Origin: Beroe ovata
Lineage: Eukaryota > Ctenophora > Nuda > Beroida > Beroidae
Assembly: GCA_946803715.1 (NCBI GenBank)
Contig: CAMPET010000038.1
Coordinates: forward strand, 210,663 to 261,267
Direction of reading: 5' to 3'
Length of the DNA stretch: 50,605 nt
The notes under the pieces were generated by a model. That model had not been told where the DNA came from, made no database searches, and saw only the letters and a list, made by a program, of their open reading frames with translations. The stretch's first letter is position 1, and the number at the start of each line of letters is the position of its first letter. Both the position numbers and the translations under genes were made by a program. Of the stretch, positions 1-12,700 are shown one piece after another.

Positions 1-32
<32 letters not shown>

Positions 33-1545
33 CATCAGTTCTCAGCAGTGTATGTGGCAGTGTATTGTCTCTCAATTCGTATATCTCGCATATCTGACAA
101 AAGTATGGTTTTTTAATGGGTTTAATACCTTTCGAATCATATCCCATATTCCGATGTACTACCAGCAAGCAAAATAGTAATCACAATAGTAAACCACGCT
201 CCAAATTGCGCTATATTTCGCCACCTCTCTCTCACTCACCCACTACAATATATTACGGGGGCACCACGCAACCAAGGTCACTCTGTAGCGGCGATCATGC
301 ATTTGTCTGTGATGCAAGGGGAGAATGCCTCCAAATAGATTGCGCTCGGACTGTACCATTGTGTGTCACGTGACTCGAGTTATAGTGACGCATCTCTGAA
401 GTGAGAAGTCTCGAGAGCTTCTCTCTCTCTCTCCTTCTCCCTTTCAATTGAGAACTGACTATTTTGTGCGTGACGAATGCTGTATTTGCTACAGCTCAAT
501 CATCGTATGGTATAGTCTCATGTTCAAGGTAATGGTGTAACGCGAAATTCTCCACGAGTTTGCTCCTTATACATGTCTGGTGTTATCTGCAAAGATCATT
601 TCGTACTTTCCATATTGTGTAAAGTGGAATCCTTCGATCTTATTTTGTGCACACTGTACAGTTACGTTAGATTTGAATCACCAGAATGGACTGAGCTTCA
701 TCTCACTGTGTGTAAATGCTCGTGGCGATATTCTTTTTCAATTTTTTGTGGATTGCTGCAAGAAGAAAACCTTTTAAATCCATGATAGAGGTATTAAAAT
801 CAAATGACTTTCCTTCATCCCTAAACTGCATAATCAGATCGAAATGGTTATACTTATGTCCTCAGTCTAGACTATATTTCGAACGCAGCAGTTCTTCTTG
901 TCGACAACGATTTATCTTAGACATCCTATAATTCCTATGTGGGTCGTATATATTAATAATCTAGCAAGAGGAGCAGCATTTCTGATGTATTTGCCTGTGC
1001 AATGTGCATCAACATAACTATCTTCTAGATTTGTAGCTTCTACCATATGTACTTCTGCATTATGTAGACATTAAGGTGTCCCGTTTGCGCCAATTTCTAG
1101 TTATCAAATTTTGGATTTTTTGCTCGGTACATGGCTCATCTACGCCAAAAATGGGTCAATGGCGTAAAATTATGCGTCTCCATTGAGTGTCGACATATCT
1201 TTCTTCACGATCAGTTGTACTGTACTTCAATACAATACTTGGTACATAACAGTGTTGGGAACTATATCGAAATATAAGGGTCGCAATGTTCATTGGTTCA
1301 TTGAATAGTGAGAATATTTGAATTGCTCGCTATTTCGAGCTATTTTCGAGCTATGCATTGTGTGATCGACATCTTTTGAAGCTTGCAACGTGATGTGTAC
1401 ATAACCCATTCAACTACTCGAACATCTCCTTTGTTAGATACATGTATTGAATCGCAGTGACAAAAATGAACAATTAAGTATTTCTCGCGAATATTACTTC
1501 AATAGAACACGCTGCTCCATTAGCTATTTCTTCTTCAGTTATGAA
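1..1545. other. Non-coding sequence upstream of the pseudokinase
   Basis: It begins with a TG microsatellite (1-30). No exon of VPS13D or any other gene could be recognised on either strand. A CT-rich tract at 420-445 and a likely splice acceptor ending at 1539 are the only visible features; the latter may close a 5' UTR intron of the pseudokinase. Confidence 0.5.
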
Positions 1546-2481
1546 ATGGGAATCAACAACTCGAAGATTGGAGCAACAGCCAAGTTCTTGAACGCGAAGT
1601 TTCCCTCTCAACCGCACAAGCTTTACGATATCGGTTCAACGAGTCGGCGGTCTGGTTGGACTGTATCGAAACAATGCCGTGATAAGGCGAGCGGTGACCT
1701 TGCGATGGCGGAATATTGGCACAAAGCCATGAGTAAGAGGGAGGTGGAAAGGCTGGCTCGGGTTTACCAGACATTCACGAGAACTAGCCACCCTCACGTG
1801 CTAAAACTTCGACACGTGTTCCGATTGACGAAGGAAAAGTACGTGTTTGTGACGGACAACTATCAGAACATGGACCTGTTTGACATCATAGTCAGCAAGA
1901 AGATGATGAGGGAGGGAACAGCAGCTAGGTACACTCAGCAGATACTATCAGCACTTCTCCATTTACACCAACTAGGACTGATGCACAGGGACATCAAACC
2001 GGAGTGGGCATACTTCAGGAACCCGGACTGCACACATATCCTGCTCCACCCTGGACCCCACAGTGGCACGTGTGGGCAGGAGAAGAGGGCCGCCGGTGGG
2101 ACATCAGACCACAGGGGCCGGGTGCACAAAACAAGCAGTGGTACCCGTAGTTCCAAACATGTGAAGTTATGTGGTACACCCAGCTACATGGCCCCTGAGA
2201 TAGCGAACAGAGAGGAGTATGACAAGGAGGTCGATTGCTGGAGTTTGGGAGTCACGGTGTTTGTCATGCTGAGTGGAACTCTCCCCTTCACGGGCGGGGA
2301 TGACAAGGAAACATTGGCTCTCGTCCAAAAGGGGGAGTTTGAGTTCCACGATGAGGTCTGGGATACTAGGTCAGAGGAAGCGAAGGACTTCGTGAAGAGG
2401 CTCCTTACATTGGACCCTAAACAGAGGATGACATGTCAGGAGGCAATGGAACATGCCTGGATAACTAACTTTGTTCAGTAG
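1546..2481 (+). CDS. CAMK-like protein kinase fold, probable pseudokinase, myristoylation motif
   Basis: A single-exon reading frame of 311 residues from ATG 1546; the open frame extends upstream to 1447. I prefer 1546 because the protein then starts MGINNSK, a good N-myristoylation motif, and a pyrimidine tract with CAG ends at 1539, suggesting a spliced 5' leader. Kept features are LMHRDIKPE (145-153), CGTPSYMAPE (209-218), DCWSLGV (230-236) and PKQRMT (291-296). Lost features are the beta-3 lysine (LAMAEYW where A-x-K is expected), the catalytic-loop Asn (Trp154) and the DFG triplet (HPG, 168-170). The glycine loop is also degraded, while the activation segment is long and basic. Such a protein probably cannot phosphorylate in the usual way and may scaffold at membranes (inference). 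It lies tail-to-tail with VPS13D exon 51, 189 bp away. A decaying retrocopy is the alternative, but the frame has no stop. Confidence 0.8.
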   Translation: MGINNSKIGATAKFLNAKFPSQPHKLYDIGSTSRRSGWTVSKQCRDKASGDLAMAEYWHKAMSKREVERLARVYQTFTRTSHPHVLKLRHVFRLTKEKYVFVTDNYQNMDLFDIIVSKKMMREGTAARYTQQILSALLHLHQLGLMHRDIKPEWAYFRNPDCTHILLHPGPHSGTCGQEKRAAGGTSDHRGRVHKTSSGTRSSKHVKLCGTPSYMAPEIANREEYDKEVDCWSLGVTVFVMLSGTLPFTGGDDKETLALVQKGEFEFHDEVWDTRSEEAKDFVKRLLTLDPKQRMTCQEAMEHAWITNFVQ

Positions 2482-2670
2482 TGTTATGTGCGGCACTCTG
2501 TGACCTGTGTAATCCGGGGGACTCCAGTTAAACTCGTGCCTATATCTCAGAATTGTGCAAATGTTTTGTTGTCAGATAATTATAAACTTTAGGTTCAGCT
2601 TTTGATTTCCAAAATTACTGTGGTCTGTCTCTAGTATTACACCAAATTCTAACTTCACCAACGAACTCAC

Positions 2671-3764
2671 CCAACGTGTGAGAAGAGGAGAGGGTACTGG
2701 GTCAAGTTGTAGATGATGTAGCTGACATAGGGGACGAGAGTCCAGCAGTATCGATCTGTCACATGGCACGCCACATGGACAGGCAGTTTCCTGTCCATTT
2801 CATCCCTCGCCAGGAATGATTTGCGGGACGCGTGTGTGGACGAGTAGGGGAAGAGTTGCTGGTGCTTCGTATATCCCTCCAGCTCAAATGATAGGGTTAT
2901 GTCCAGATGGGGATCTATTTCGTACAGACAGTGCTTCTCGGAGGGTCGGACTATTCCTAGATACGAGATTTACAGTTAACTATCGATGAAATTGATCGTT
3001 AATTAGTGATTGACTATCATTTATCCTATCAAATCAACAAGCTATTGCCTCACTCACCCTCCCTCTCCTTATTCCCTCCCCCGATGATCTTGAATGTGAG
3101 TTCCACGGGGAGACTGTTAAACAGCACAACGGGTGATTCAAACCGTATCACGTGACCGGGAAGGTAGTCGCCACGCTCCTCTGGAAAGTTGCCCTTATCT
3201 ATCACTGCCGAGATGTAGAACTTGTCTTCCTGACAAATATATAGTACCGATATCTCGAGAGATCTGTCAATTTCACTGTACTAGAGAGGGTGTGCAGTAG
3301 AGGGGTTAATTTATCAAGGATAAATCCCCTCCCTATGGGTGATATGATGGATTAAGAGTTGGAGAAATATTGACTGTGATTTGCAATTCAGTATTTACCA
3401 GTGAATTGGTGCACTCATAGAAGTGACATTTAGTCGGCGATGAATCCCACTTTATACTGCTCGAGAAGTCGAAACCCACACCATGCGGCCTCACCCTGAG
3501 ATAATTGAGTATTTTCTCATCACAGAATCCTGTTTCCAATAATCCGAGTTCTGCACGTCGCACGATAAATTCGCACTACGTAATCTTACATGAGCAGATT
3601 GGAAACCTGATAAGCCAGTCAACTTTATCCACTGGGACATAAGCAGTCTCGTTAGGGGAAAGGAGGGGGAGAAGTTGGGAGGGGAGAGTGGTGGATATGG
3701 GGTTTTGTAGCTTCACCTCGAGTGGGGCTGTGGTGTTGTTACGCAGTGTCAGGGCAGAGTGGAC
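2671..3764 (-). CDS. VPS13D: VPS13D exons 48-51: VAB domain continuation, then open end
   Basis: Exons: 3764-3607, 3495-3399, 3229-3058 and 2956-2671. They match the VAB (Vps13 adaptor binding) part of VPS13D collinearly: ALTLRNNTTAPLEVKL, VRPHGVGFDF, then LPGHVIRFESPVVLFNSLPV and SYIIYNLTQYPLLF. In the family this domain docks Pro-X-Pro adaptors that select target membranes. Exon 51 ends with a GTGAGT donor in phase 2; without splicing the frame stops one codon later. No following exon was recognised down to base 1, so either a large intron containing the pseudokinase follows or the gene is broken here. Confidence 0.88.
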
Positions 3765-6700
3765 CTGTGGAAGAGGGGGGGGGGTTATGCATGGGAGGAG
3801 GGGGGTTTTGTTGTTCTAGCTTTACGAAGGGTGAAACAAGTACCTACTATAATAGTGAATTATTATGAAGTACCGACTATAATGAATTACTAGTTACTAA
3901 TGTAATGAATTCAGTGAAACCGAGAACGTGTGTTTGTCACTCTCAAACATGTCAAGTTCCCTACTATCATGTATGTACATGAGTATACATGTATACTCTT
4001 TGAGTACACATGTCAGAACTCACAGTTATACACTTCCTAGCCCCCTCCTCGAGTACCATGTCAAACACAATCCTGATTCGATTATCATCACCATAACTTG
4101 ACTCCGTCGATCTGGGATCACGGAAGAACTGTCCCACTTGGTCGACAGAAATGTTAGTCATCTCTTCCCAGTCACCAACACATATCCTCAGCGACCTGGA
4201 TCAGAATACACTCAACACTCAATGATATAAATGCTTTCAAACAATTATACTCAAATGAGAGTACGTCTCTCTTGTATCGCATTGAACATTCAGACACTGA
4301 ATCTCAAATCAGACCCTATTGTACATACCTGCTTTGTAACACGTGGGAGACTTTGTGACGCCGGTGACGGCTGACACTCCCCTCCCGAAATGAGAACACC
4401 GTCTCCTCCCCATGCAGCACTGACCTCCAATCACCCACTACCGCACTGGGCCGCCGGGCCGAGACCGGGTCGGGATCGTTCAGCGGATGAGTTTTCACCT
4501 CACACGCAAACTTCAGCTCGAAACCCGTGTAGTTACGTAACCGGAATGGAATGAACGGTTTCCGAACAACCTTCCTGTCGACGGTGACGTCACCGGACAG
4601 CACTGGTTTCACTCGATCGAGGGTGGTGAGGGCTAGTTTGTAGAAAGAGTGGGTCAGATTGAGGTTGAGTGGAGTTGAAGCATCAATCTGAGGGATGGGA
4701 ATGTTACTAAACAGCGCAAGCACAGATCGATAACAAAATTCCGGTTATCTGTTGTCCTTCTTCAATTAATCTTCGTCATTGATTTACTAATTACTAACTA
4801 ACTAGTTTAGTAAATAGTAAATGATTCAGGCGATATATTGGTTAAGGCAATATTCCGCAGCATAACATAACACCTTGAGTTGGCTAAACTCTGGGCTGTA
4901 GTTGTAGTGTACGTTAACCTTCCACGGTTCCAACAAGGGTTCCCAACCAGAGACATACCTGAAGAAGTCAAGCTTGTGACACCAGTTTAACAAATCATTG
5001 ACACCACCAGATTAACAGCTGACATAACCTCCTAACAACGAGACCACCATGACACCAAATTAAAGATCAATACTAACGAATTGTGGTAATCCACTCGGAG
5101 AGTGTTGGAGAAGACAGTGTGACCATTGCGTTCGCACCATAGCTCCACTCCAGAGAGGAGGGCCAGGAATAGGGGAATATCTCTGTCTCCATAGTCGTCT
5201 ATCACACACAGAGACACTGAGTCGCACTTGACCTGCAGGATAAAGTCAATGTTTTTGTTTAGAAATTTCTGTATTTTTTAACAATTATCTAGGTATTCTG
5301 GAATCTGGTTGTTATTAATATGGTTGTCATAGGAACGGTTGTTACCTCAACAGCGACATTCGACAAGGTTAACATGATTGGTTATCAGGCACACTGGTTG
5401 TTATTAATATGGTTGTCATAGGAACGGTTGTTACCTCAACAGCGACAAGGTTAACATGGTTATCAGGCACCTCCACTTCTGCTTGCTCTTCTATCACAGC
5501 TTGCTGTTGCATCATAACCTCTTCTTGTATCATATCACCGCTCTCTACAATAGAAAATCAATTAGACATCTTCAGTGAGAGAAGAAAGATAAAGCAGAGA
5601 AGTTCTGTGGGCTGATTATACTTGTTGGCTGTAACGTACAAGAGAAAAGAGATCANATCCACTGGGACATAAGCAGTCTCGTTAGGGGATAGGAGGGGGA
5701 GAAGTTGGGAGGGGAGAGTGGTGGATATGGGGTTTTGCAGCTTCACCTCGAGTGGGGCTGTGGTGTTGTTACGCAGTGTCAGGGCAGAGTGGACCTGTGA
5801 AAGAGGGGGGGGGGTAGTTATGCATGGGAGGAGAGGGGGTTTTTGTTGTTCCAGCATTACGAAGGGTGAAACAAGTACCTAATATAATAGTGAATTATTA
5901 TGAAGTACCGACTGTAATGAATTACTACACTCAGTTTTTTCTATAAGAAACTCTCTATAAGAAACTGAGCCTACGATTTCCGAAAATTTAAGAAACTTAG
6001 CCTAGAATCCTGGAATAATTAAGAAACTCCGTTGGTTGAAAATAAGAAACTAAGAAACTCTGAGCCTAAAATTCTCATATTTGTATACAGAATCCTAGTA
6101 CAACGCTCATTTTATCAACAGAAAACGTGTGGCTTCTGGGGGCTGCGCCCCCAGACCCCTGCCCCTTCACTTTTACCCGTATACCACACAACTGCCACTT
6201 CTGATCGACATTTTCAGAAAACCGATGGTTTAGACTACTAAATTTAGTACAACTATGTTGACTCAAGTAAGCTTGAAGATTACTATAGGATACAGAAATA
6301 AGAAACCAGTTAAGAAACTTGTAGGCTCAAAATCACGAAAAAATAAGAAACCTCTAGCCTAGGATTTTGATAAGTTTCTTATAAAAAAAACTGAGTGTAG
6401 TTACTAATGTAATGAATTTAGTGTAACCGAGAACGTGTGTTTGTCACTCTCAAACATGTCATGTTCCCTACTATCATGTATTGAGTATACATGTATACTC
6501 ATTGAGTACACATGTGAGAACTCACAGTTATACACTTCCTAGCCCCCTCCTCGAGTACCATGTCAAACACAATCCTAATTCGATTATCATCACCATAACT
6601 TGACTCCGTTGATCTGGGATCACGGAAGAACTGTCCCACTTGGTCGACAGAAATATTAGCCATCTCTTCCCAGTCACCCACACATATCCTCAGCGACCTA

Positions 6701-9700
6701 GGTCAGAATACACTCAACACTCAATGATATAAATGCTTTCAAACGATTATACTCAAATGAGAGTACGTCTCTCTTGTATCGCATTGAACATCCAGACACT
6801 GAATCTCAAATCAGACCCATCCTATTGTACATACCTGCTTTGTAACACGTGGGAGACTTTGTGACGCCGGTGACGGCTGACACTCCCCTCCCGAAATGAG
6901 AACACCGTCTCCTCCCCATGCAGCACTGATCTCCAATCACCCACTACCGCACTGGGCCGCCGGGCCGAGACCGGGTCGGGATCATTCAGCGGATGAGTTT
7001 TCACCTCACACGCAAACTTCAGTTCGAAACCCGTGTAGTTACGTAACCGGAATGGAATGAACGGTTTCCGAACAACCTTCCTGTCGACGGTGACGTCACC
7101 GGACAGCACTGGTTTCACTCGATCGAGGGTAGTGAGGGCTAGTTTGTAGAAAGAGTAGGTCAGATTGAGGTTGAGTGGAGTTGAAGCATCGATCTGAGGG
7201 ATGGGAATGTTACTAAACAGAGTAAGCAGTAAGCACAGATCCATAACACAATTCCGGTAATCTGTTGCCCTTCTTCATTTACTATTTACAAAACTAGTTA
7301 GTTATTAATTAGTAAATTTTACTAATTACTAACTAACTAGTTTAGTAAATAGTAAATGATTCAGGCGATATATTGGTTATTAAGGCAATATTCCGCAGCA
7401 TGGCATAATACCTTGAGTTGGCTAAACTCGGGACTGTAGTTGTAGTGTACGTTAACCTTCCAAGGTTCCAACAAGGGTTCCCAACCAGACACATACCTGA
7501 GGAAGTCAAGCTTGTGACACCAGTTTAACAAATCATTGACACCACCAGATTAACAGCTGACATAACCTCGTAACAACTGAACGAAACCACCACGACACTA
7601 AATTAAAGATCAATACTAACGAATTGTGGTAATCCACTCGGAGAGTGTTGGAGAAGACAGTGTGACCGTTGCGTTCGCACCACAGCTCCACTCCAGAGAG
7701 GAGGGCCAGGAAAAGGGGGATGTCTCTGTCCCCATAGTCGTCTATCACACACAGAGACACTGAGTCGCACTTAACCTGCAGGATAAAGTCAGTCAGGATG
7801 GTTCTGTTATTGTTTAGAAATTTCTGCATTTTTCTAGGTATACTGGTTGCTATTGATACGGTTGTCATAGGAACAGCTTTTCTCGGTTGTTACCTCAACA
7901 GCGACAAGGTTAACATGGTTATCAGTAATCAGGTATACTGGTTGTTATTTATATGGTTGTCATAGAAACGGTTGTTACCTCAACAGCGACAAGGTTAACA
8001 TGGTTATCAGGCTCCTCCACTTCTGCTTGCTCCTCTATCACAGCTTGCTGTTGCATCATAACCTCTTCTTGTATCATATCACCACTCTCTAAAATAGAAA
8101 ATCAATTAGACATCTTCAGTGAGGGAAGAAAGATAAAGCAGAGAAGTTCTGTGGGCTGATTACACTTGTTGGCTGTAACGTACAAGAGAAAAGAGATCAC
8201 AATATATGGACATTTCATGGGAAAACAAAGCCGCAGGCGTCTCGCCGTCTCAATCTTGAGAATTTGGTCTTAAATTTGTAATACAAATCAGCTGATTAGG
8301 TATATTCGTGTTAAGTGACCTGGTATCGGTGTATCGAGATCAGCAGCAATGACAACCGCAGCGTTGAGTTGCCTCCTCACAGATTCCATGATGTTGTAGA
8401 ACAGTAGGGTATCCTGATAACTGAGCTTCGTGTTCATACTCTCAAAATGGAACTCTATCGCGGAGGACTGTATGGGTAATGTATAAAGTTGATGAGAAAC
8501 TGTAGGGAGTAAACGTGGAAGAGGTGGAAGTAGTCAGGTGGAAGAAGACTACTTTTGGGGTACTCTTGTACCACTGCAGCAAACCTGTGTAGAGTCGAGT
8601 AGAGACCCTGTTCTCAGAGATCTGTTTCCGCCCATATCATGTCTCAGTTCTATGCTCATGGTTCCCACATCCATAATGGATAGGGCTGTGCCAGGGTTAC
8701 CACAAGTGCAGGAGAACATCTGTAATATAGTCAGACATGGTTATGACAGCACTGCTGACACCTGTCAATGTTCTATAGGAGCTGACACCTGTCAATGCTC
8801 TAAAGGAGCTGACACCTGTCAATGCTCTAAAGGAGCTGACACATGATGACCCTGCACGAAATCTGAGGAATTATTAACGAGATAGATCCTATTTAAAATC
8901 ACCTGAACGTCCTCAAAGGTGACGCTAAGTTTGGGAAGGGAGTGGAATTGTTGCTTGTAAGCAACAACAGTTGTGAGCTGCAACACAACAGCTTGGCTGT
9001 CTGACTGGGAACACATCTCAGGGAGAACTGGAAGAGGGAGAATTTGGGTCAGGTCAATCAAATTATATATTGTTCTACATACAGCGTATATGAAAGAAAA
9101 GTCGTGTTTCCACTACTAGATCACTAATCATAATCATAAATATTCCCAGTCCAGCTCATAACCTAATTCGGTATTAATGATGGACAAGCTGATGTCGAAA
9201 TCCCTCCTGTCTATCTGTTTTACCGGTGCTGGTGCTACAGGTGGCAAACCAGAGATGTGTTCCTTTAGTAGCCGTTCAGGTGACGACACCTGAAACACAA
9301 CAAATAACGAGGCGAATTCACAACTGATGGGTAGTCATTACATTCCTAAGACGGTTAATAAATCATCGACTTGCATAATATTTCAGCGATCCTACTGATA
9401 TTTGATAAGAACTCACATCAGAAGTGATAAACACTTTGACCAGAGTCAGGAAATCCATTACACAGTGAACCTTCACTTTATTGAGAACAAAGCTCCACCG
9501 TTTCTTATGTGGAGTGTTCCTCATATTAATCTGTAAGATAAATTGGAAAAAAATAAGTGCCAACCGAAAAACTTCAAGTCAATGGTGAGGCAGTTTAGTC
9601 AATGTTGCGGCAGCTTTGAGTCAAAAAATCAGGATCTGTGGACCGATAACCATGGACTCCCACCTCGACTTGAACCCAATCAGGGTGGAAATCCTCCCTT

Positions 9701-12700
9701 TGGGTAACTACGAGAGGGAAAGAGTTGCCACTCGCCGGCCGTGAATCCCTCAGTGTGAGCAGTCTGGAGGTTAATTTCACCACACTGTGTTTGTTTGAGT
9801 ATGTTTGGAATGCAAGCGAGGAAGATGTCAAATCAAACCTGGAATGAGTCACGGTCAGGATAGTGAGGAGTGTCGAAACCACGCTATAGCAGCGTGACAC
9901 AATCATGTACAACTGTAAGTATGAATTCTCACTTGGCGAGCGAGTGTTCAGTTTTGCGATGGAGAAGTTCTATGCTGACATTGTCAAGCTGTATTGCTAT
10001 GTCAACATCAAGCCAGCATCTCACTCCATCCAAATCTATCCTGCACGATGACAGAATTATCGATTAAGTGATTAATTCAATTCAGGGACGTTATGATTCA
10101 GGTGTTATAATATGGATATCACTCACTTTTCCACATTCACAGCGTCAGTGATGTGTTCACGAGATATCACAAACTCTCCGATATCTTCAGACATATTGTA
10201 GCCAAGGAAACCCTTCACTCTTGCCAAGTCTGTTTCTGTTATCCTGTTAAGAATTCAAATTCTCACTTCGTGACGTATCCTGAGTCATCATATGATAGCT
10301 TGTATGATACAAATGATAATTGATAAGTTGCCAATAATTCTAATCATATACCTAATCGCAGTTTTACTGAGTTGACCCCTAACACAAAGGTTGGGTGAGC
10401 TGTGGTTAAACGTGCTGTCAAGGTTTCGTCTCACGAGGAGCGTCAGGAGACACTTTTCCGACAGAAGGGAGGACGCTTGTTTTATCTGGTTAGCGTCCCA
10501 CACTGCTGACACCACGTCCATATCTCTGGTGTGAGAAGAATTGTTAAGTATAAACCGGCCTACCAATCACGAAGAATATGAAAGTATGACGAAATTCCCC
10601 TTTCCATGTCTACCTTAGTTTTATATCAAGACAGTCGAGTAAGCACGGCAAACTGCTGCTCTCTCTCCCTGACTCTTGTGTACTTTCATGTGTTTCCTCT
10701 TCAGTAGCGAACCTGGGATTACACATGAATCAGACTAAGCATGGCAGAGAGAAGAGAAAATGTTTGAAAGTGGTGTGTTGACAGAGAAGGGAAAACTATA
10801 ATAATGTGACTTATATCCTGCAGACCTGAATGAGTTGGAGACCTCTATGTTACCAGGATACCCAACCAGGACATGAGCACTGGACGGGGTAACCGGGACC
10901 ACGACCACTGGACACTTCATCTGTACATCAAGGAGAATGCGGTGTCCGTGTTTTGGGGTGACTTCCCGATAAGTTCCCGTTATGACAGCATTACGGTTAA
11001 CCTGAGGCAAGAGTTACAGTTGTAACAGCTGCTAAATACGGATTTTGCTGTTGTTATGTCATTCGAAACAGTACCGAATACTATTCGAAAACTATTCGAT
11101 TTGCAATGAGACTGACTTGTAAAGAGTTGTCTAGGACGATGAAGTGGTCAAGGAATGCGAGAGTTTCCGCGAGGAAACGCTTCGTATGGACGTATCGTAT
11201 CGCTGACATATGAAGTTCGAGTGAGGAATCATATCCCAGAAGAAGATCCCTGTCCACTTTGTTGTTCTTCTTGAAGTCAAACTGTGGAATCAAACTAGCT
11301 ATGAAACATGCACCTGCTGGGATGAATCTAGAGAACAAGCTCAGTACGCATTTTCGGACTTACCTGTAGGACTTCGTTGTCCAACACAGAGAATTTGTTT
11401 CTGAAAAGTCCTGCACTCGGACTAAGATCATCTATAGAGAGTCCCTCCATGCGTCCTTGACACTGTATCTATAGTGAGTTCTCTTTAGAATCGTATCGCT
11501 ATGATATTATGATCTAAGCATTTCACGGGTAATTGACAACTGTAGTTCTAGGCCGTACTAACCATGTTAGGATCAACTGAAAGTGTCAAAGAAACCCCCT
11601 CAATTCGGCACAGTGCCAACTGATATTCCTTCTTGTTCAGGGTGATGTTCCATTCTTTCATCTGTACACATATCGTCGTTTTATCCGGCTTTTCTTCGTC
11701 TGATGGGGCCTACAAATCACGATGATTCAGTTCAACATAGTATTCAGTTTACAACAACTAATAAAAATGCAGTTCGTTATTTACTTCTCACCCTCAATTC
11801 AGTAGTTTTGCTGCTATCACTCATATCATGGAGGAAGTCTGAGACTGCCTGAGATCCTCGGACTACCTTCTCAGAGGTAGCGGATGAGAATGTCATGAAG
11901 TCTAGGAGCATGACCCAGGACTGCAGGTTAACCGTCATGTCAACGCAATTCAGGTCAACCACAACACATTTACCTGCGATTTCGCCCTGAGAATGAGGGA
12001 AATTGTATTGGAATTTTCAAACCAATCCTAGAGCACCTGTGTCAGTAAAAAATCAGCCTACCTCATTATCCGTCCTATTTTCCACTATCCGAATACTGAC
12101 AAGAGCTTTCATGTCACTTTTGTTCTTGTGTGGTGATATTGGTAACTGCTGATTATCTGATAGGGTACATTACTGGTGTCAGCGCATTCCATAGCAAGCA
12201 TTCATACGTCACTGTCATGCAGTGGTGTCAGCAAATTGTGACGAATGGGGTACCCCATCGTCACACAGCCATGTTCTGACGTAATGGTGTCAGCGCATGA
12301 CACAACAAGCATTCCTACGTCACAGATATGTAGTGGTGTCAGCGAGTCGTGACGAATGGGGTACCCAATCGTCACAGAGGCCTGTTCTGACGTACTGGTG
12401 TCAGCACATTCTACAACAAGCATTCCTACGTCACATTTATGAAGTGGTGTCAGCGAGTTGTGACGAATGGGGTACCCAATCGTCACACAAGCCTGTTCTG
12501 ACGTACAAGTGTCAGAGCATTCCATAGCAAGCATTCATACGTCACAGTTATGTAGTAGTGTCAGCGAGTTGTGACGAATGGGGTACCCAATCGTCACACA
12601 GTCCTGTTCTGACGTACTGGTATAAGTACATTCCATAGCAAGCATTCATACGTCACAGTTATGCAGCGGTGTCAACAAGCTATCGCCTATCACGAATGGG

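Noticed and set aside
1447-1545. N-terminal extension of the kinase frame from ATG 1447
   Set aside because: It has no kinase similarity, and a pyrimidine tract with an acceptor-like CAG ends at 1539, so the MGINNSK start at 1546 is more likely.
5409-5615. Plus-strand frames rich in Ser, Thr and Cys near 5409-5615 and 7953-8159
   Set aside because: They are antisense to VPS13D exon 43 in its two copies.
6032-6241. Short open frames inside the 470 bp element
   Set aside because: The element has no transposase similarity; frames are short and composition-driven.
12202-12534. Repetitive frames on both strands
   Set aside because: They come from the 112 bp tandem array; no start context or family similarity supports a protein.
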